Source: Pipra filicauda
Lineage: Eukaryota > Chordata > Aves > Passeriformes > Pipridae
Assembly (NCBI RefSeq): GCF_003945595.2
Contig: NW_024104357.1
Span: 248,001-312,000, forward strand
Length of the DNA stretch: 64,000 nt
Reading direction: 5' to 3'
The position numbers and the translations under genes are program-made. Under the pieces are notes generated by a model, which was not told the DNA's origin, ran no database searches, and saw only the letters and a program-made list of their open reading frames with translations. Positions 11,225 through 22,580 of the stretch are shown piece after piece. Numbering within the stretch: position 1 is the first letter of the stretch; each line of letters opens with the position of its first letter.

Positions 11225-11640
11225 CCCCTTCCCATTATCACACTGCATGTAGGACACTTTTTGCAGGTATTTTCTGGTAGTGAGAAGGGACAGAAAACAC
11301 ACACAAAAAATTCTTTAACTGAAGAATTAAGTTTGCTTAAAGAGGTCGTGACAAATCACATTTCTCCCTACAAATCTCTGCTGAGCCAGGATCCTCCCTT
11401 GTGTAATTTCTGACTTCAATAGGCAAGGGCTGGTCACGAACCGCAATTAGAGCTGGCCAGGAAACAACGGGTTTGTCTCATGGCAACTTCTGAGGTTTCA
11501 AAATCTGTTTATGTTCTGCAGAGGAAGCAAAATCAAAACATTTCTAATATGAGATGGGAGTATGTCAAAATGTCCATTTTCTGTGCAGTGAGATCCTCGT
11601 TCCTCTGTGGCTCTCCCCCTGCTCTCCTCCCCAGGGCTGG
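11225..11640. other. Unassigned noncoding sequence
   Basis: Unique sequence between the minisatellite and the CpG-rich block. No feature recognised. Confidence 0.45.
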
Positions 11641-11875
11641 GGCGCGGGGTCTGCGTGCAGCCGGGAGCAATCACGGGGTGGATACGCCTGGGTGCCAAAA
11701 GCCTCGATGCTCAAAGCAGCCCATGTGTTTTGATAAAAATAGATGAAGCTGAAAACACCGTGACCGCTCTCGCCCGAAACGTTCGGCTTGTTTGAGATCA
11801 CGCTGACCCGGTAACACACCGCGCCAGCACCCCGGTGGGGCAGAGGCCGACCTGAATGTACACGCTCCTCTTCTC
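11641..11875. promoter_or_regulatory. Compact CpG-rich block
   Basis: I count about 20 CpG dinucleotides in 235 bases, for example GGCGCGGGG at the start and CTCTCGCCCGAAACGTTCGG in the middle, against sparse CpG on either side. It is too small to be a classic promoter CpG island, and no gene starts next to it. Candidate roles are an orphan CpG island, an unmethylated enhancer or the promoter of an unseen noncoding RNA. A TTTGATAAAAATAGATG stretch sits within it. Confidence 0.45.
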
Positions 11876-13799
11876 TTCAGTACATCTGTCTAGAAACACC
11901 TTAAAAATGCGATTTTTTTTTTCTAAGGTCTAGCAAAGACTTTGAAAATATCTGCTCCGTGGGGATATTAAAGGCCCGATGGCATACTTGGCAGGAGTGA
12001 ACATCTGCCCGGGAATCGCTGGCATTTCCTCTCCTGCCCCACGTGCTTGCTGACCGTCTGTGCCTCCGCTGCTCTCTGTCCCAGATCTGTGTCTCCACTG
12101 CTCCTCGTCCCAGAATGACTCAGTGCAGCTGAGTGTTCTGTGTGCAGCTCATAAAGCACTTTGCCATCCTTCCCTTGAAAGCTGCTAATCAACTATAGCT
12201 GGATAGTTTAGTCCTAATGTCATTGTGATGATGAAGTGTCCTTTGACACTGAAAGAAGGCCTGGATGCAGAGGGACTTCTCAAAGCCCCTGTAGCCCAAA
12301 ACACTGGGGGTTAGCTCATGGGTTTGAATGGCCCGTGCTCTCCCTCATCCCCAACTGCCTCAAAGCCATGGGAAGGCAGGCACTGCCATTGGTGTCCTGG
12401 TACACTGCTGCATCGCAATGCATCAGAAAGTGTGGGGAGACATCTGCTCTTCTGTCTCTCTCTTGTCCCTCTTCTACAAGTAGTCAATTGACTTCCATCT
12501 CTGCTGCATCACTAACATCCCCAGCATCCCACTGACAACAGTGATGCTTCTGCAGGAAAACACAATTCAAGATGACAAAAGGGCAAGATCCCTGGCTCAG
12601 AGTGTGTCCGTACTGGCTGTTATTGCAGGACTAATGGCAGTATGTGAGCCTAGGAAGAGAAAGGGTGAAGAATTTGAACAGGGGCATTAGCTTCCCTATA
12701 GCCTGAGTGCCTTCCTTAGCACATTTCAGACTTAAAAAGCCTTTCTCCAAATAGCTTTCTGCTGGTTTTATCACCAACAGAAAATAGCTTTATGGGAGGA
12801 AGGTGGATTTCTTCAGCATGCAGACACAGATGTGTCGATACTGCCCCGAGTTTGTCCTGTCCTCACTCTCTTCTCTATCAGCCTGGCTCTCACTGGGAGC
12901 AGCAGCTATTCCTGGGCACTGCCCTGGGCACTTCCCAAAACAGAGAGACAAGTCACAGCACTGCAGGGTGGCAAACCAAGGAGCATGATCTGGGTGACTT
13001 TGAGTCATGAGTTAGAGGAGATGGTTGATAACGAAAGGATGAGAACAGGAAAACCTTTCCCTAAAGTGTATGTATCTGATGTTAAAGAGCCTGAAAATTT
13101 CTCAAAATGCTTCACTTCTTTGTTCCAGACAGCATGTTTCAATTATGTTAACCCTTAGAAAGATTACCTCCAATAAGCTCAGGCTCATAATCTTTGCTTT
13201 GCCATTCTCTTTCAACAGCCAAACACAGACAGCTCTACTATCACACAGAGACAGGTCCCAGCTCTGCTCCTTCACATCCCCCAGAATAAACCAATGTGTG
13301 CAGAACTGGAGACCACCCTCCCATAGCAACTGTGCACTGTCAACACGCCCCTTCCAGAGACAGGCTGAGAACAAGATCCAGTGAGTCCATGAAGGACTTG
13401 TTTCAGGAAAGAGCCAAAATGTCAGCAGTATGCAAGGGGTGCAGAGGACATGCAGCGACCGCCAGGCGATGGGACCTGTTGGAACTGTGGGTAAGTCAAC
13501 CAGAAATGTCGTGTTCATTTCATCTGGTAGCATTTGGTCCATTTATTTTAATTGCAAATAAATGCAAAGTGGAAAGAATGGGTTGTAGTTATTGTTGGAG
13601 CAGGGAAAACATTTTGTGCGAAGAGAGGGTTGGTCTTCAACCTTCCGAGTAAAACCCATTGCCCAAACAATAACGCTTAAAACATGAGCAAATTGCTGTT
13701 TATGGGCTGTTCCAGTACCATACCACTCAGGATGAAGCCAGGGCTGAATACATGAGCAAATTTGCTGCCTAACTCATTAGAAAAACAAGCCTGGTGTGG
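11876..13799. other. Unassigned noncoding sequence
   Basis: Frames of up to 146 codons (minus, 13102-13542) and 118 codons (plus, 13296-13652) overlap on opposite strands, with no recognised family. A CT-rich patch lies near 12450. No repeats were identified. Confidence 0.45.
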
Positions 13800-14480
13800 G
13801 ATTTGAGCCATTTTAAATCATTCACTCAGAGCAAAGAGGACGGAGCAGCAGCAGACGGAGTAATATTAGTGTGAGCGTTATTGGTTCAGATCTGCAAACG
13901 CTGGTGCAGGCAAAACACGTGTGAAGGCCACAGCATTAGTGTAGTTGGCTTGTGGCAGCCTGAAGAAATAACCCAGACAGTGCTACAAGCCAACCAGCCC
14001 ACCTCAGGCTGGGGAAGGGGAGTGTTTCCCCACACACATTCCAGTTCCTGGCCCGGCGCGGGCTGGGAGACATTTGCTCGTCACCCTTCTGTGTGCTGAG
14101 CAGCTGGACCAGATTTTGCAAACTCAGGCTGCTTTGGGAAATGCAATGCCTCGCTGGCATGAGGCTATTCAAGCTGGTGCCTATTATGTCGCTCATATTC
14201 AGTGCTCTGAAAACAGGCGTCGTGCACGGAGGGGCTGAGCAAACCTTGTTACACAGTAATTACACAATCAGGCTACAATCTAATTTCGGTGGCCGGGGTG
14301 CGGAGGGGAAGTTTTGGTTCCTAGATGCTTGTAGGGGTCTCTGCAGTGAAATATGCATATAGACATATTTACAGCCACTGGCAATAAAAAATTCTGAGCA
14401 ATGCTAACTATATTGAGGTTCTGCAATGTTGAGAGTGACTTACAAAAGCCCCACGCATCTGGTTAGGCTCAAAAAGACTC
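13800..14480. promoter_or_regulatory. CpG-retaining, possibly conserved noncoding block
   Basis: Retained CpGs (CCCGGCGCGGG near 14052, GGCGTCGTGCACGG near 14217, GGTGGCCGGGGTGCGG near 14289) alternate with AT words such as TAATATTAG and CAGTAATTACACAATC. Small open frames overlap on both strands. The composition differs from the plain sequence to either side. It may be one or more regulatory elements; no alignment was possible. Confidence 0.3.
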
Positions 14481-15127
14481 TTTGACTCAATAGTCAGACT
14501 TTCTGCAATTGAAATGCTCTGCAATTAACAACCCCTTCTGGAACAGGGCAGGAAAGAGCTTTCAAAACCCATCAAGGTTTTGGGTTTGCTGGTTGGTGGT
14601 GGGGTTTTTTTAGATTTTTGCAGCTCTTCCCCTGAATTTGAAAGGAAGCCAAAGCTTTTCAAAGCTTCTCTAAAACAAACAAGCAAAACCAAATCCCCTC
14701 TCCACCCTCCTGGAGAGAGGAACACCCTGGATGAGCAAATCACCCTTTACTAAGATGCTTCCCTGGTGGTGAAAATCCCACAGGCAGAGTGAGAATTGGA
14801 GTTTGGGTTTCTTGCCTCCCCATTTTTTCCCCATCCCTGGTTCTCTGCATGGTTTGAACTCAGTTGTTTGCTGTGATGAGGTACAAATATTGCCAAGAGG
14901 GGAATTTTATGCTTTGAGTCTACTGAGAAACAGCCCCTAAGAAAGTCCAGTCAGGATGGGTGTGTTCCTATGAAAAGTTTGACTTTCTCTGTATCCACAA
15001 TTTTTACGAAACAGTGCTAGTGGTAGAGCTCCCTTTTAGTGTTCCTTTCTATGGACACACAGTCTTGTGGCCCAACGGGGCAGAAACTTGGAGAGTCAAA
15101 GTGGAGTCCAGGATTTCTTCTATCTGA
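14481..15127. other. Unassigned noncoding sequence
   Basis: No repeat, RNA gene or recognised coding signal. Contains a short GGTTGGTGGTGGGGTTTTTT stretch. Confidence 0.45.
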
Positions 15128-15215
15128 TGGGCCAAATTCTTTGCCAGTATAAATAGATTGAACTCTGCTCAGTGGGACCGTGGCCATTTATTCCAGCAGA
15201 GGACTTGGCCCGCAG
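15128..15215. repeat. Ancient palindromic amniote repeat relic, family not named
   Basis: Begins near GGGCCAAATTCT and ends near AGGACTTGGCCC, so the ends form an imperfect inverted repeat. The interior holds CCAGTATAAAT, a CTCAGTGGGACC-like centre and CCATTTATTCCAGCAGAGG. I recall this layout (gggccaaattct ... gatttacaccagctgaggatctggccc) as a widely dispersed old repeat in reptile and bird genomes, but I cannot name its family. The terminal symmetry would fit a small nonautonomous DNA element. Confidence 0.5.
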
Positions 15216-17035
15216 TCACAGCCTGTTTCTTTTTTTGAAACCCAAGAGACGTGACCCTCACCGTGCAGAGGCAGGTCCAGGCCCCACCTGCCATCACTTT
15301 CTAGGCACGCAGGGCTATTTTGGTCATTCTCTGCTTCACCCCGTGCCCCGGAGACACCCAGGGGGATGGGAGGACACAGAACAGTCTCAGGTTTGGAGAG
15401 CCCACAGACATCCCCGTTTTCTGCTGTGTCTCAGGGGAAGGACTGTCAGGTGTTGCAGCCTGGATCAGCCCAGCTAAACCAGGAGGAGATTAGGAGGAAA
15501 TTTGGATGAGATCTACACACAGGGCTGTGGGCACATGTCCCAGCTTGGCTTTTCACATTGCAGATGTTCATGGAAACTCCCTAGAAAGGACTTTCTTGGA
15601 CATTTCTCCTCCTGCACCACCTGCTCCAAACTGCTGCGTATTGCAGCTCTCTATGCCTTCCTCAGCCACCCCGCAGCAGGTCCCCTCCACATCCACGTGC
15701 AGAAATTGCTGCTCATTGCTTCTTCTCCTCGACCAGGAATGCAGATCTTTGGTCTCTTGGCAGCGGGACCCTGGGGAGTGAAAGCAAGGAGCTGTGCTGT
15801 GGCTTTGAGGGACTGAACACCTGTGTGAGATGAGCATCGGGGCTGTGGGTTTGGGCTGGCATCGCAGCTGAGGAGGTTTTCTCCCACTCATGAAAATGCA
15901 CTTTAAAAGTTAATTGATTTACACATCTGGTTTTTACAGGGTGTTTTAAAATAGCAACTCCCAACCCTAAAAAAACAAAAACCCCAACCAACACACAAAA
16001 GAATCAAATAAATAATTCAAGTGCTGCATCCACAAGCACAGCCATGTCCAACCCTTCAGCTTCTGCCTTATGGGTACATGAAAGCCAGATGTTGCCATCA
16101 CCAACCAGCTGAAGGCTGCAGACCATGGCCAGTCATTGCCCCTTTGAACCAGCACTGCACAGACTCACTTCCTGACGCCCATCTGTGGAAAATCACTTTT
16201 ACTGCTGCCTCTGCAAAGGTGTTGAGGGGAAGCTCACCTGGCCAGGGCTGCTGGCACACAGCACTCCCCCGTGCCCTCCTCAGCCTATTTTTAGGTTGCT
16301 TTTCTGGTAAAATAAAGCTCCTGCAATCATGCTGGCTGTGTTGATGTGTTCCTGGCTGCCTGTCCATCCACCCTCAAATGATTTATGCTTCCCCCAGCCA
16401 AGCTTGGTGATACTGATGCCAGGAGGATGAAGGCAGGCTCCTCTTCATCCCTTCACCCCCTAGCCCAGGGCAGCACTTGTGCTGGGTGGTGCTTCCTGTA
16501 TCAGAGATGCAGCCTGGCAAGGGAAGACATTTCCACTCTCACCCTCCTCTTTTTTTCCCTTGTGTGACATTTTTACTTCCTAAAAAATTGCATGTGCCCT
16601 CTGGACAAGTGATTAAATTAGAAGATCAACAATACATGAAGAAGGAGTGGGATCAATTCACAGAGAAGTGGCTGAAAGCAGTTTATTACATCTTTCATCT
16701 TGTTTTTTTTTTTTTGCTGGGAGATCATTTACCAAATCATTAAGAGAAAAATCAAGTGAACAGGAGGGCCAGCAACTAAAAATTGCCTTTCTCTTAACAA
16801 ATTGATATGGTTACAATACTCTTTTGAATAAAATAATAATAATTAAAAAAAGATTAATTAGCTAAGATTGCTTTTGAAGTCAGATTCTGGTCTCAGTTAC
16901 CCCAATACCATAGCAATTCAAGCCATCATGTTCATATTTACCATCAGGACTCTTATGGCAGCTTGTCTGATGATAGATTATATATGTGCACTCAGTGACT
17001 GCTTGCCAAGCCTTCAACCTTTTCCCTACTTTCAC
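15216..17035. other. Unassigned noncoding sequence
   Basis: Several 90-107 codon frames overlap on both strands at 15.2-16.4 kb without recognisable content. An A-rich stretch lies at about 15967-16018, a T13 run at 16703-16715 and an AT-rich patch at about 16795-16860. Confidence 0.45.
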
Positions 17036-17063
17036 CCCTAGATCAAAGACCCTAGATCAAAGA
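17036..17063. repeat. 14-bp perfect tandem duplication containing TCF/LEF-type words
   Basis: CCCTAGATCAAAGA is repeated twice head to tail. Each copy carries ATCAAAG, the core recognised by TCF/LEF factors. The duplication is plain; binding is inferred. Confidence 0.9.
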
Positions 17064-17939
17064 ATATTGTCCATCAACACAAGCAGTGTTACAGTGCTTC
17101 TTGCACCTTACATTGACACCCATTTCACCTCTTTTTACACCAGCAGAAGTTCAGAAAGCAAGTAAGAATAAAGTTACTTTTCCAAAAAACCTTCCAAAAT
17201 GAGAGGAGTTGCCAGTTTTTATCAAACAATAATTTCCAGGTGCAGTGAGCTGTCAAAGCACAAGATGTGCTGAACTGGGCTGGGAATAACACTGCTGAAA
17301 TCACAAAAAAATACTGCAAATCCCAGAGAAAGAAACCCGTAGAGCTCCAGGAGGAGCTTTTGCCTTGTTGCCTTACCCTAATTTTCTCTTGCTCTGTTTT
17401 AACCTTATTTGAGCTGCTTGTGACTGGCAAGAGCATTGTCTTCTTCTTGAATCTGTCTGGGTTCAGCATATACAAGCCAGAGAAAGATCCAAATCCTGTC
17501 AATTATCAGCAGACAGGAGATGATAATGCTCTTGAAATAGGTCCAACATTTAAAAACCCTTACCATAAAAAGGCAAAAGCTTGTTCAGTCCCAGAAAACA
17601 GCAGTGCAAGACCTATCAGAGCTGGGTCACCATGTTTTCATTGAGAGCTGGATCTTCTGCTTTCACTCCATCATCTGCTATTCACATGACTTCACTTAGG
17701 AACTGTATCTGATTAGTCTTTGTGTGCAGGACGCTATTATTTTTTGTTTGTTTGTTTGAATTAGTGCCTCCTGTTTTTTTTTCTCTGTTTCCCAAAATAT
17801 AGCTGAATTATCTCCTTTACCCCAGAGCTTGGGTGCCTGGTTATTCACTTTTTGCACAGTAAAGCCCAGCAGCCTCACTGTTGTCATTTTATGGCTGGGA
17901 TGAGAGAAAACAAAACTCATTTTCATGTAAATCCCCACT
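17064..17939. other. Unassigned noncoding sequence
   Basis: Two 125-codon frames, 17125-17502 (minus) and 17267-17644 (plus), overlap on opposite strands, and neither is recognised. A short (TTTG)n run lies near 17744. Confidence 0.45.
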
Positions 17940-18180
17940 GTCTATCAGACATCATAGTTGTCAAGCAGGTCATTAGAGGCCTACTGTGTAAAATGAAGAT
18001 TACTAATTAGAGCTGAAGAAATAATTTGCAACAAACAATTTATCCAATGAATTTAGATTTTTTTTCTCCTTGTGGAGTCTCTGCAAGTAGGTTGTTACTT
18101 CGCCAGAGTTGGGCATTATTTGAAATGTTTTTAACTCATTATGGTCATGTTTGATTCAGATTTTTCATAATTACTTTTCT
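17940..18180. promoter_or_regulatory. TAAT-rich, possibly conserved noncoding block
   Basis: Contains the palindrome CTAATTAG at 18003-18010, then ATAATTTGCAACAAACAATT with a SOX-type ACAAT word, and further on CTCATTATGGTCATG. It is repeat-free and frame-free. Homeodomain-type words are dense for its length. The role is inferred. Confidence 0.28.
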
Positions 18181-19699
18181 GAGCTAGGATGGTTAGTTTA
18201 TGTGGATCACAGGATTTGGGATTTACCTCCTGGCTCAGGTGCCAAAATGTGGCAAAATAATAAAGACCAGTATGTGCTTGAAAAGTACATTCCATGAACA
18301 CTGATTACTGTGAACATCACAGCTCCAGAGTAGTCTGGAAATTTTCTGTTAAAATACATTTTTCTAGCAAAAAGCTACTGCAAAATCTATAATTTTATCC
18401 CAAGGAAATCTCGCATAAGGCAAAAAGAGCCTCCAGCCTGTGGTGTATTATGCAAGTCTTGTGAGTGAGTATCACCAAAAATAGGAAAAACAAGGAATTT
18501 ATCCTGCTGGGAAAAGGGAAACAAATGTATCCAGCTGCTGACGTTCCCAAAGGCCCTGTAGGACCCTACACACATCCATTGTGGAAGTAACTGGAAATTA
18601 AAACTTATGTGTCATGTTTCATAGTCACAGGAAACAGGATTTAGCAAAATCTGACCAGTTCACTACAATGGAAAATGTCAAAACATGGATTTTGGATAAT
18701 TTTGATTGAACATTTGTCTTCGACTCGTGACACATTCTGTTACTTTGGCTCAAAATGTTCATGTGATTCAGCCTGAAGAGAGAAACTGAAAATTTCTATT
18801 GATTTTCATCCTGTTACAAAAGTCAGTTTTTGCAGACATTAATTTCAGTTGATGCACTCTATGAACACTCAAAGAAAGGTGGAGCACGAAGAAAGGAGCA
18901 AAATTCACCCAGTGAATTAATTCCAGCATCCAAGCACATATTCACAGGAAGCCTTTTGCCATATTCACCACCTTTATGGATAACATGGGGCAAAGGGACA
19001 CCTATGACTGATGCTACAAAATCCTGGATTGCAAAGAAGCAGCTTCATTTTCAGCCCTCTAATGAAGCATACGGAGAGCAGCCTTGGAGGGGGTTAAGGG
19101 AGTTTCAGTGAATTAAAGTAAAGACAATTTGTACCAGACTTTTCAATCCCATCTGCTTCCTATCTGGAGCACTTGGTGTTCCCTGAGCTCACTCGCTCAC
19201 CTTTGTGTTTGCAGGCAGGAGAGGCAGTGTTGGTGCTGAGGAAGGATGGGAGATGGAGAGATACTCAGCAGGAAAGGGGGAGAAAACAGAAAGCAGTGAA
19301 CACTCAAACCTTGCTTGTCTAGTCTAAAGATCTCCTAGGGCAAAGCAGGAAAGGCTGATAAAGCTGCCAAGAGGGGAAAGCTGGCTGGGGAGAAATGGTG
19401 AAGGTTTTTTGCTTTGTGGACCTTCCAACCTTCCATGTCAAACCTCGGGGAAGTCAGGGCAAGACTGTGCTGGGACCTTCTACACCTTCCTTGACTATGG
19501 GCTTGGCTAAGAACAGCCAAGTCTTTGTTTGCTGTCACCAAAACCAAAGATGACTTAATGATAACTGCAGAGTAGAAGGGGAGATAGTCTGGGATAAAAG
19601 GAGGTCTGAGGTCCAGTAGCATTTATTCTGACTGAATAGCACAGGTGGCAAGGAGACATGGTGACCTTGGGGAGGAAGAACAAAGCAGTGTTAGGGACA
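18181..19699. other. Unassigned noncoding sequence
   Basis: Unique sequence. A 93-codon frame (18830-19111, plus) and a 95-codon frame (19335-19622, minus) lack recognisable features. Confidence 0.45.
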
Positions 19700-19776
19700 T
19701 TCCCAGCTCGGCCACCACTGCTGTGTGCAACCCTGGGTAAGCCTAATTTCTGTCTGTAAGCTGGAAATAACCGCTC
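19700..19776 (+). repeat. MIR SINE relic
   Basis: TCCCAGCTCGGCCACCACTG then CTGTGTGCAACCCTGGGTAA follows the MIR core (consensus-like: tcccggctctgccactt, then ctgtgtgaccttgggcaagt). It ends with CTGTAAGCTGGAAATAA in place of ctgtaaaatggggataa. It is clearly decayed and has an internal deletion. MIR spread before birds and mammals separated, so the copy is very old. Confidence 0.6.
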
Positions 19777-21599
19777 TTCTTCAAGAGGTGCTTCAGGTTC
19801 CCTGGATAACACTTTTTACATAAGACCTAACTTACTATTTTGGTACACAGATGAAAAGCATGCATTGAAAGGAGCCCAGATCAACCCCCAAACCAAGGAA
19901 AATCTCATCCTAGACATGCCAGCCCACCTCTTCCATTCACTATCCCTCTCTCATATACAAAATGAACGCAGCCCAAGCAGTATTTGACTCCACATCAGCC
20001 CAGTTGGACCCACAATGTCTGGGTGGGTTTGGAAAGAGGTGAAATGGGCTCGACCAGCTTTGCAGCAGAGGCCATCCCCTCTAACCACCTCCCTGTGGGA
20101 ATGAAGCCTCTCACAGAGCTGCATTGCCACTGGGGAGACAACAGCAGCGAGGCTGCAAACACAGCACTTCTGTGTTTAAATACATTTTCCCCCAGAGTGA
20201 GCATAGGTTTAAAAAAAAAAAAAGAAAAAAAGAAAAGAACATTGAAGAGAAAAACGACCTTATTCAAAGCTCAATGGGAATACTCCCCCTGAATTTCAAT
20301 GAGCTTCAGCAGGCCCATGGGGCTGGATTAGCATAAGAGCTGGGAGGAAGATTTCCAGGTGCTCCCCACACCCAGGGTCAGGTTTTCCAAGAAGAATCAG
20401 CACTGATGTGTTTTGCCCTCCAGCTCGGTAATGTGTTTACAGCCAGACAGCCTGGCAATGGCAAGGAGAGTTTCTGTGCTGTGGAAGAAACCCTGGCCAC
20501 CCAAGATATACCTGTATATTTCTAAAGAAGTTAATCTGTCTTTCCATCCATGGCAGAGGAGGTGCAGGCTCATCCCCGCTGTCCTGGCTGGCTGAGGCGA
20601 TGCCAGGGCAGGTGCTGGGTCAGGTTTCACCTCCCCAGCCAGGCCTGTGAAGTCTTGTTGAGGTCTCCCTGCCACAGAGCTCAGATTGCACCATCATCAT
20701 CACCTGGGAATGGGCATGGGATGGGCATGAGGCGAGCAGCATCTCCAGGAGAGACCTGCCCTCCTTTGCAGGAATGCTGGTGGGTGGATGTGCATCAGCC
20801 CACAAAGCTTCAGCCCTTCCTCAGTGTGGGAACTTTGCCCTTGTGCTTGGCAAAAATTCCTCCCCGAGCCTTGTGTCCTCTCTGCAGAGTCTGGACCAGG
20901 AGCTGGGACCCAGAAGTATCTCTCTGAGCTGCAAAGATGCCCTGTCTCAGGAGCCTCGGCACAGTATTCCCAGTCTTGTGTGGGCAGACCCCATGAAGAC
21001 TAAAGAAAGGGCAGCAGCTACTCCTAATACTGTGGTTACTCTTGTTTTGGTGGTGTATGGGGTTTCATCATCATGTCTGGTTTCAGCCAGCAAAAACACA
21101 GGAGTGAATCTCACCAAAATCTCATCAAATCATTGCTGGGTCTATCAGCAGGCAGCAAGCATGCCTGGAAAGGCAGTGACATTTGCAGGAGGTTTTATAC
21201 AGCTGGGAGGTTTTTAACCCTTTCTCCCAGCAAGTTATTAAAAAATTTGTATTTGAGAGAACCGAGAGAGCATAAAAACAAACCAGGCCTGACTGTGCTA
21301 ACTCCCAGATAACAACGACTCAGTTAAGGTCTCTGAAAGCAGAAGCTTCATCATCAGCTCCCAGGGACATGCCTGTGTGCCTGCTACAGCTCTCGTTATT
21401 TTAATGGGGACCTGAATTTGAATTGCAGCTCGGTTCTCTGTGCTGCTGTGGACTGAGCACAGCTGGGACCTCACAGCAGCTGCTGCCATGGGAATCTATT
21501 AATGAGAGCAGGATCTGTCTTGCTCTGACTCCGAATTTATCACCTAACTGGGAGTTAGCCTGACCATCTGAGCCCTGGCACCACCTCACCAAAGGCCTA
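19777..21599. other. Unassigned noncoding sequence
   Basis: Holds an A13 run at 20211-20223 that passes into an A/G-rich tract to about 20240. Frames of up to 147 codons (20774-21217, plus) show no family. No splice-bounded exon could be supported. Confidence 0.45.
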
Positions 21600-22110
21600 A
21601 ATGCTGCCTTTGTAATATCTCCCTGAGCTTTTATACTTCAGCTGAAATTTTTAATGAATCCCTAGAATTAGCCCATCCAAATAATTTATTTATGGGTTTA
21701 TTGTGATGGCCTGGTAAGACTCGAGGTTGCTGCAAATGTACCAGTGTAATGCACGGCACAGCCAGCCCAGACCCTGGTACTGGGGTTTAAATACCTAAAG
21801 ACATTCTCACCAGCATTATTTCTGTATTATTTTTTTTTAAATGCTGAACTGTATGTTTTAGAATACACAGCTGTCTTTGTTCAGAATAAACCAAAAATAG
21901 CAGATTTCCCTCTGCTTAGCTGGGTGTTAAATTATTTACATTTCAAAACCCATAAGCAGAAACAATGACTGCATTTCCAGAGCCTGCTCCTGCTGTCAAA
22001 TATCCTTTTCTCTTCTGCAACCTAATTTAGACTTCCTTTTTAGAGTTACAGTTTTGCTCCATTTTCAATTATATTAGAGGAACTAAGATTTCAGGCCATT
22101 ATCTCATCAT
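21600..22110. promoter_or_regulatory. AT-rich, possibly conserved noncoding block
   Basis: Repeat-free AT-rich sequence with AATAATTTATTTATGG (about 21679), a T-run near 21830, TTAAATTATTTACATTTC (about 21927) and CAATTATATTAG. No open frame of note. It resembles the other AT-rich blocks of the window but has weaker motif content. Confidence 0.22.
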
Positions 22111-22205
22111 TCCCATGAATAGCAACAAGAGATGTTCTGTGCAAAGGCACAGACAGCCCTTGTGGTGCCGACATCAGTGGTGGCCCATGGCTGGGGATGC
22201 TTGGA

Positions 22206-22240
22206 CATCACAGGAATCACAGAATGGGTCAGGTCAGAAG
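22206..22240 (-). mobile_element. Short CR1-like 3' terminus, minus orientation
   Basis: AATCACAGAATGGGTCAGGT followed by CAGAAGGGAC reads as the reverse complement of a CR1 3' end. Only about 35 bases are convincing. It lies just upstream of a plus-strand CR1, so the two face away from each other. Confidence 0.5.
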
Positions 22241-22283
22241 GGACTGAAAGCCCAAGGAGAAACCCCAAGGCAAGACAGGATGC

Positions 22284-22580
22284 AAGGTGTGGGTTGGTCT
22301 CTTCTCCCAAGTAACAAGCTATAGGACGAGCAGAGATGTCCTCAAGTTGTGCCAGGGGAGGCTTAGATGGGATATTAGGAAAATATTTCTTCATAGGAAG
22401 GGTTGTCAAGCTTTGGAACAGGCTGCCCAAGGAAGTGTTGGAGTCACCAGCCGTGAAGAGATTGAAAAGACATGTAAATGTGGCACTTAAGGACGTGGTG
22501 GTGGACTTGACAGTGCTGGATTAATGGTTGCACTCGATGACCTTAGAGGTCTCTTCCACCCGAATGATTCTATGGTCCTG
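22284..22580 (+). mobile_element. CR1 LINE 3' fragment, 5'-truncated
   Basis: A clear plus-strand CR1 3' portion: TGTGCCAGGGGAGGCTTAGA, TGGGATATTAGGAAAATATT, TTTGGAACAGGCTGCCCAAG, then the ATGTGGCACTTAAGGACGTG module, TCGATGACCTTAGAGGTCTC and a decayed ATGATTCTATGG end. A 62-codon frame (22336-22524) is a remnant of the CR1 tail. Of the CR1 copies here, this is one of the better preserved. Confidence 0.9.
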
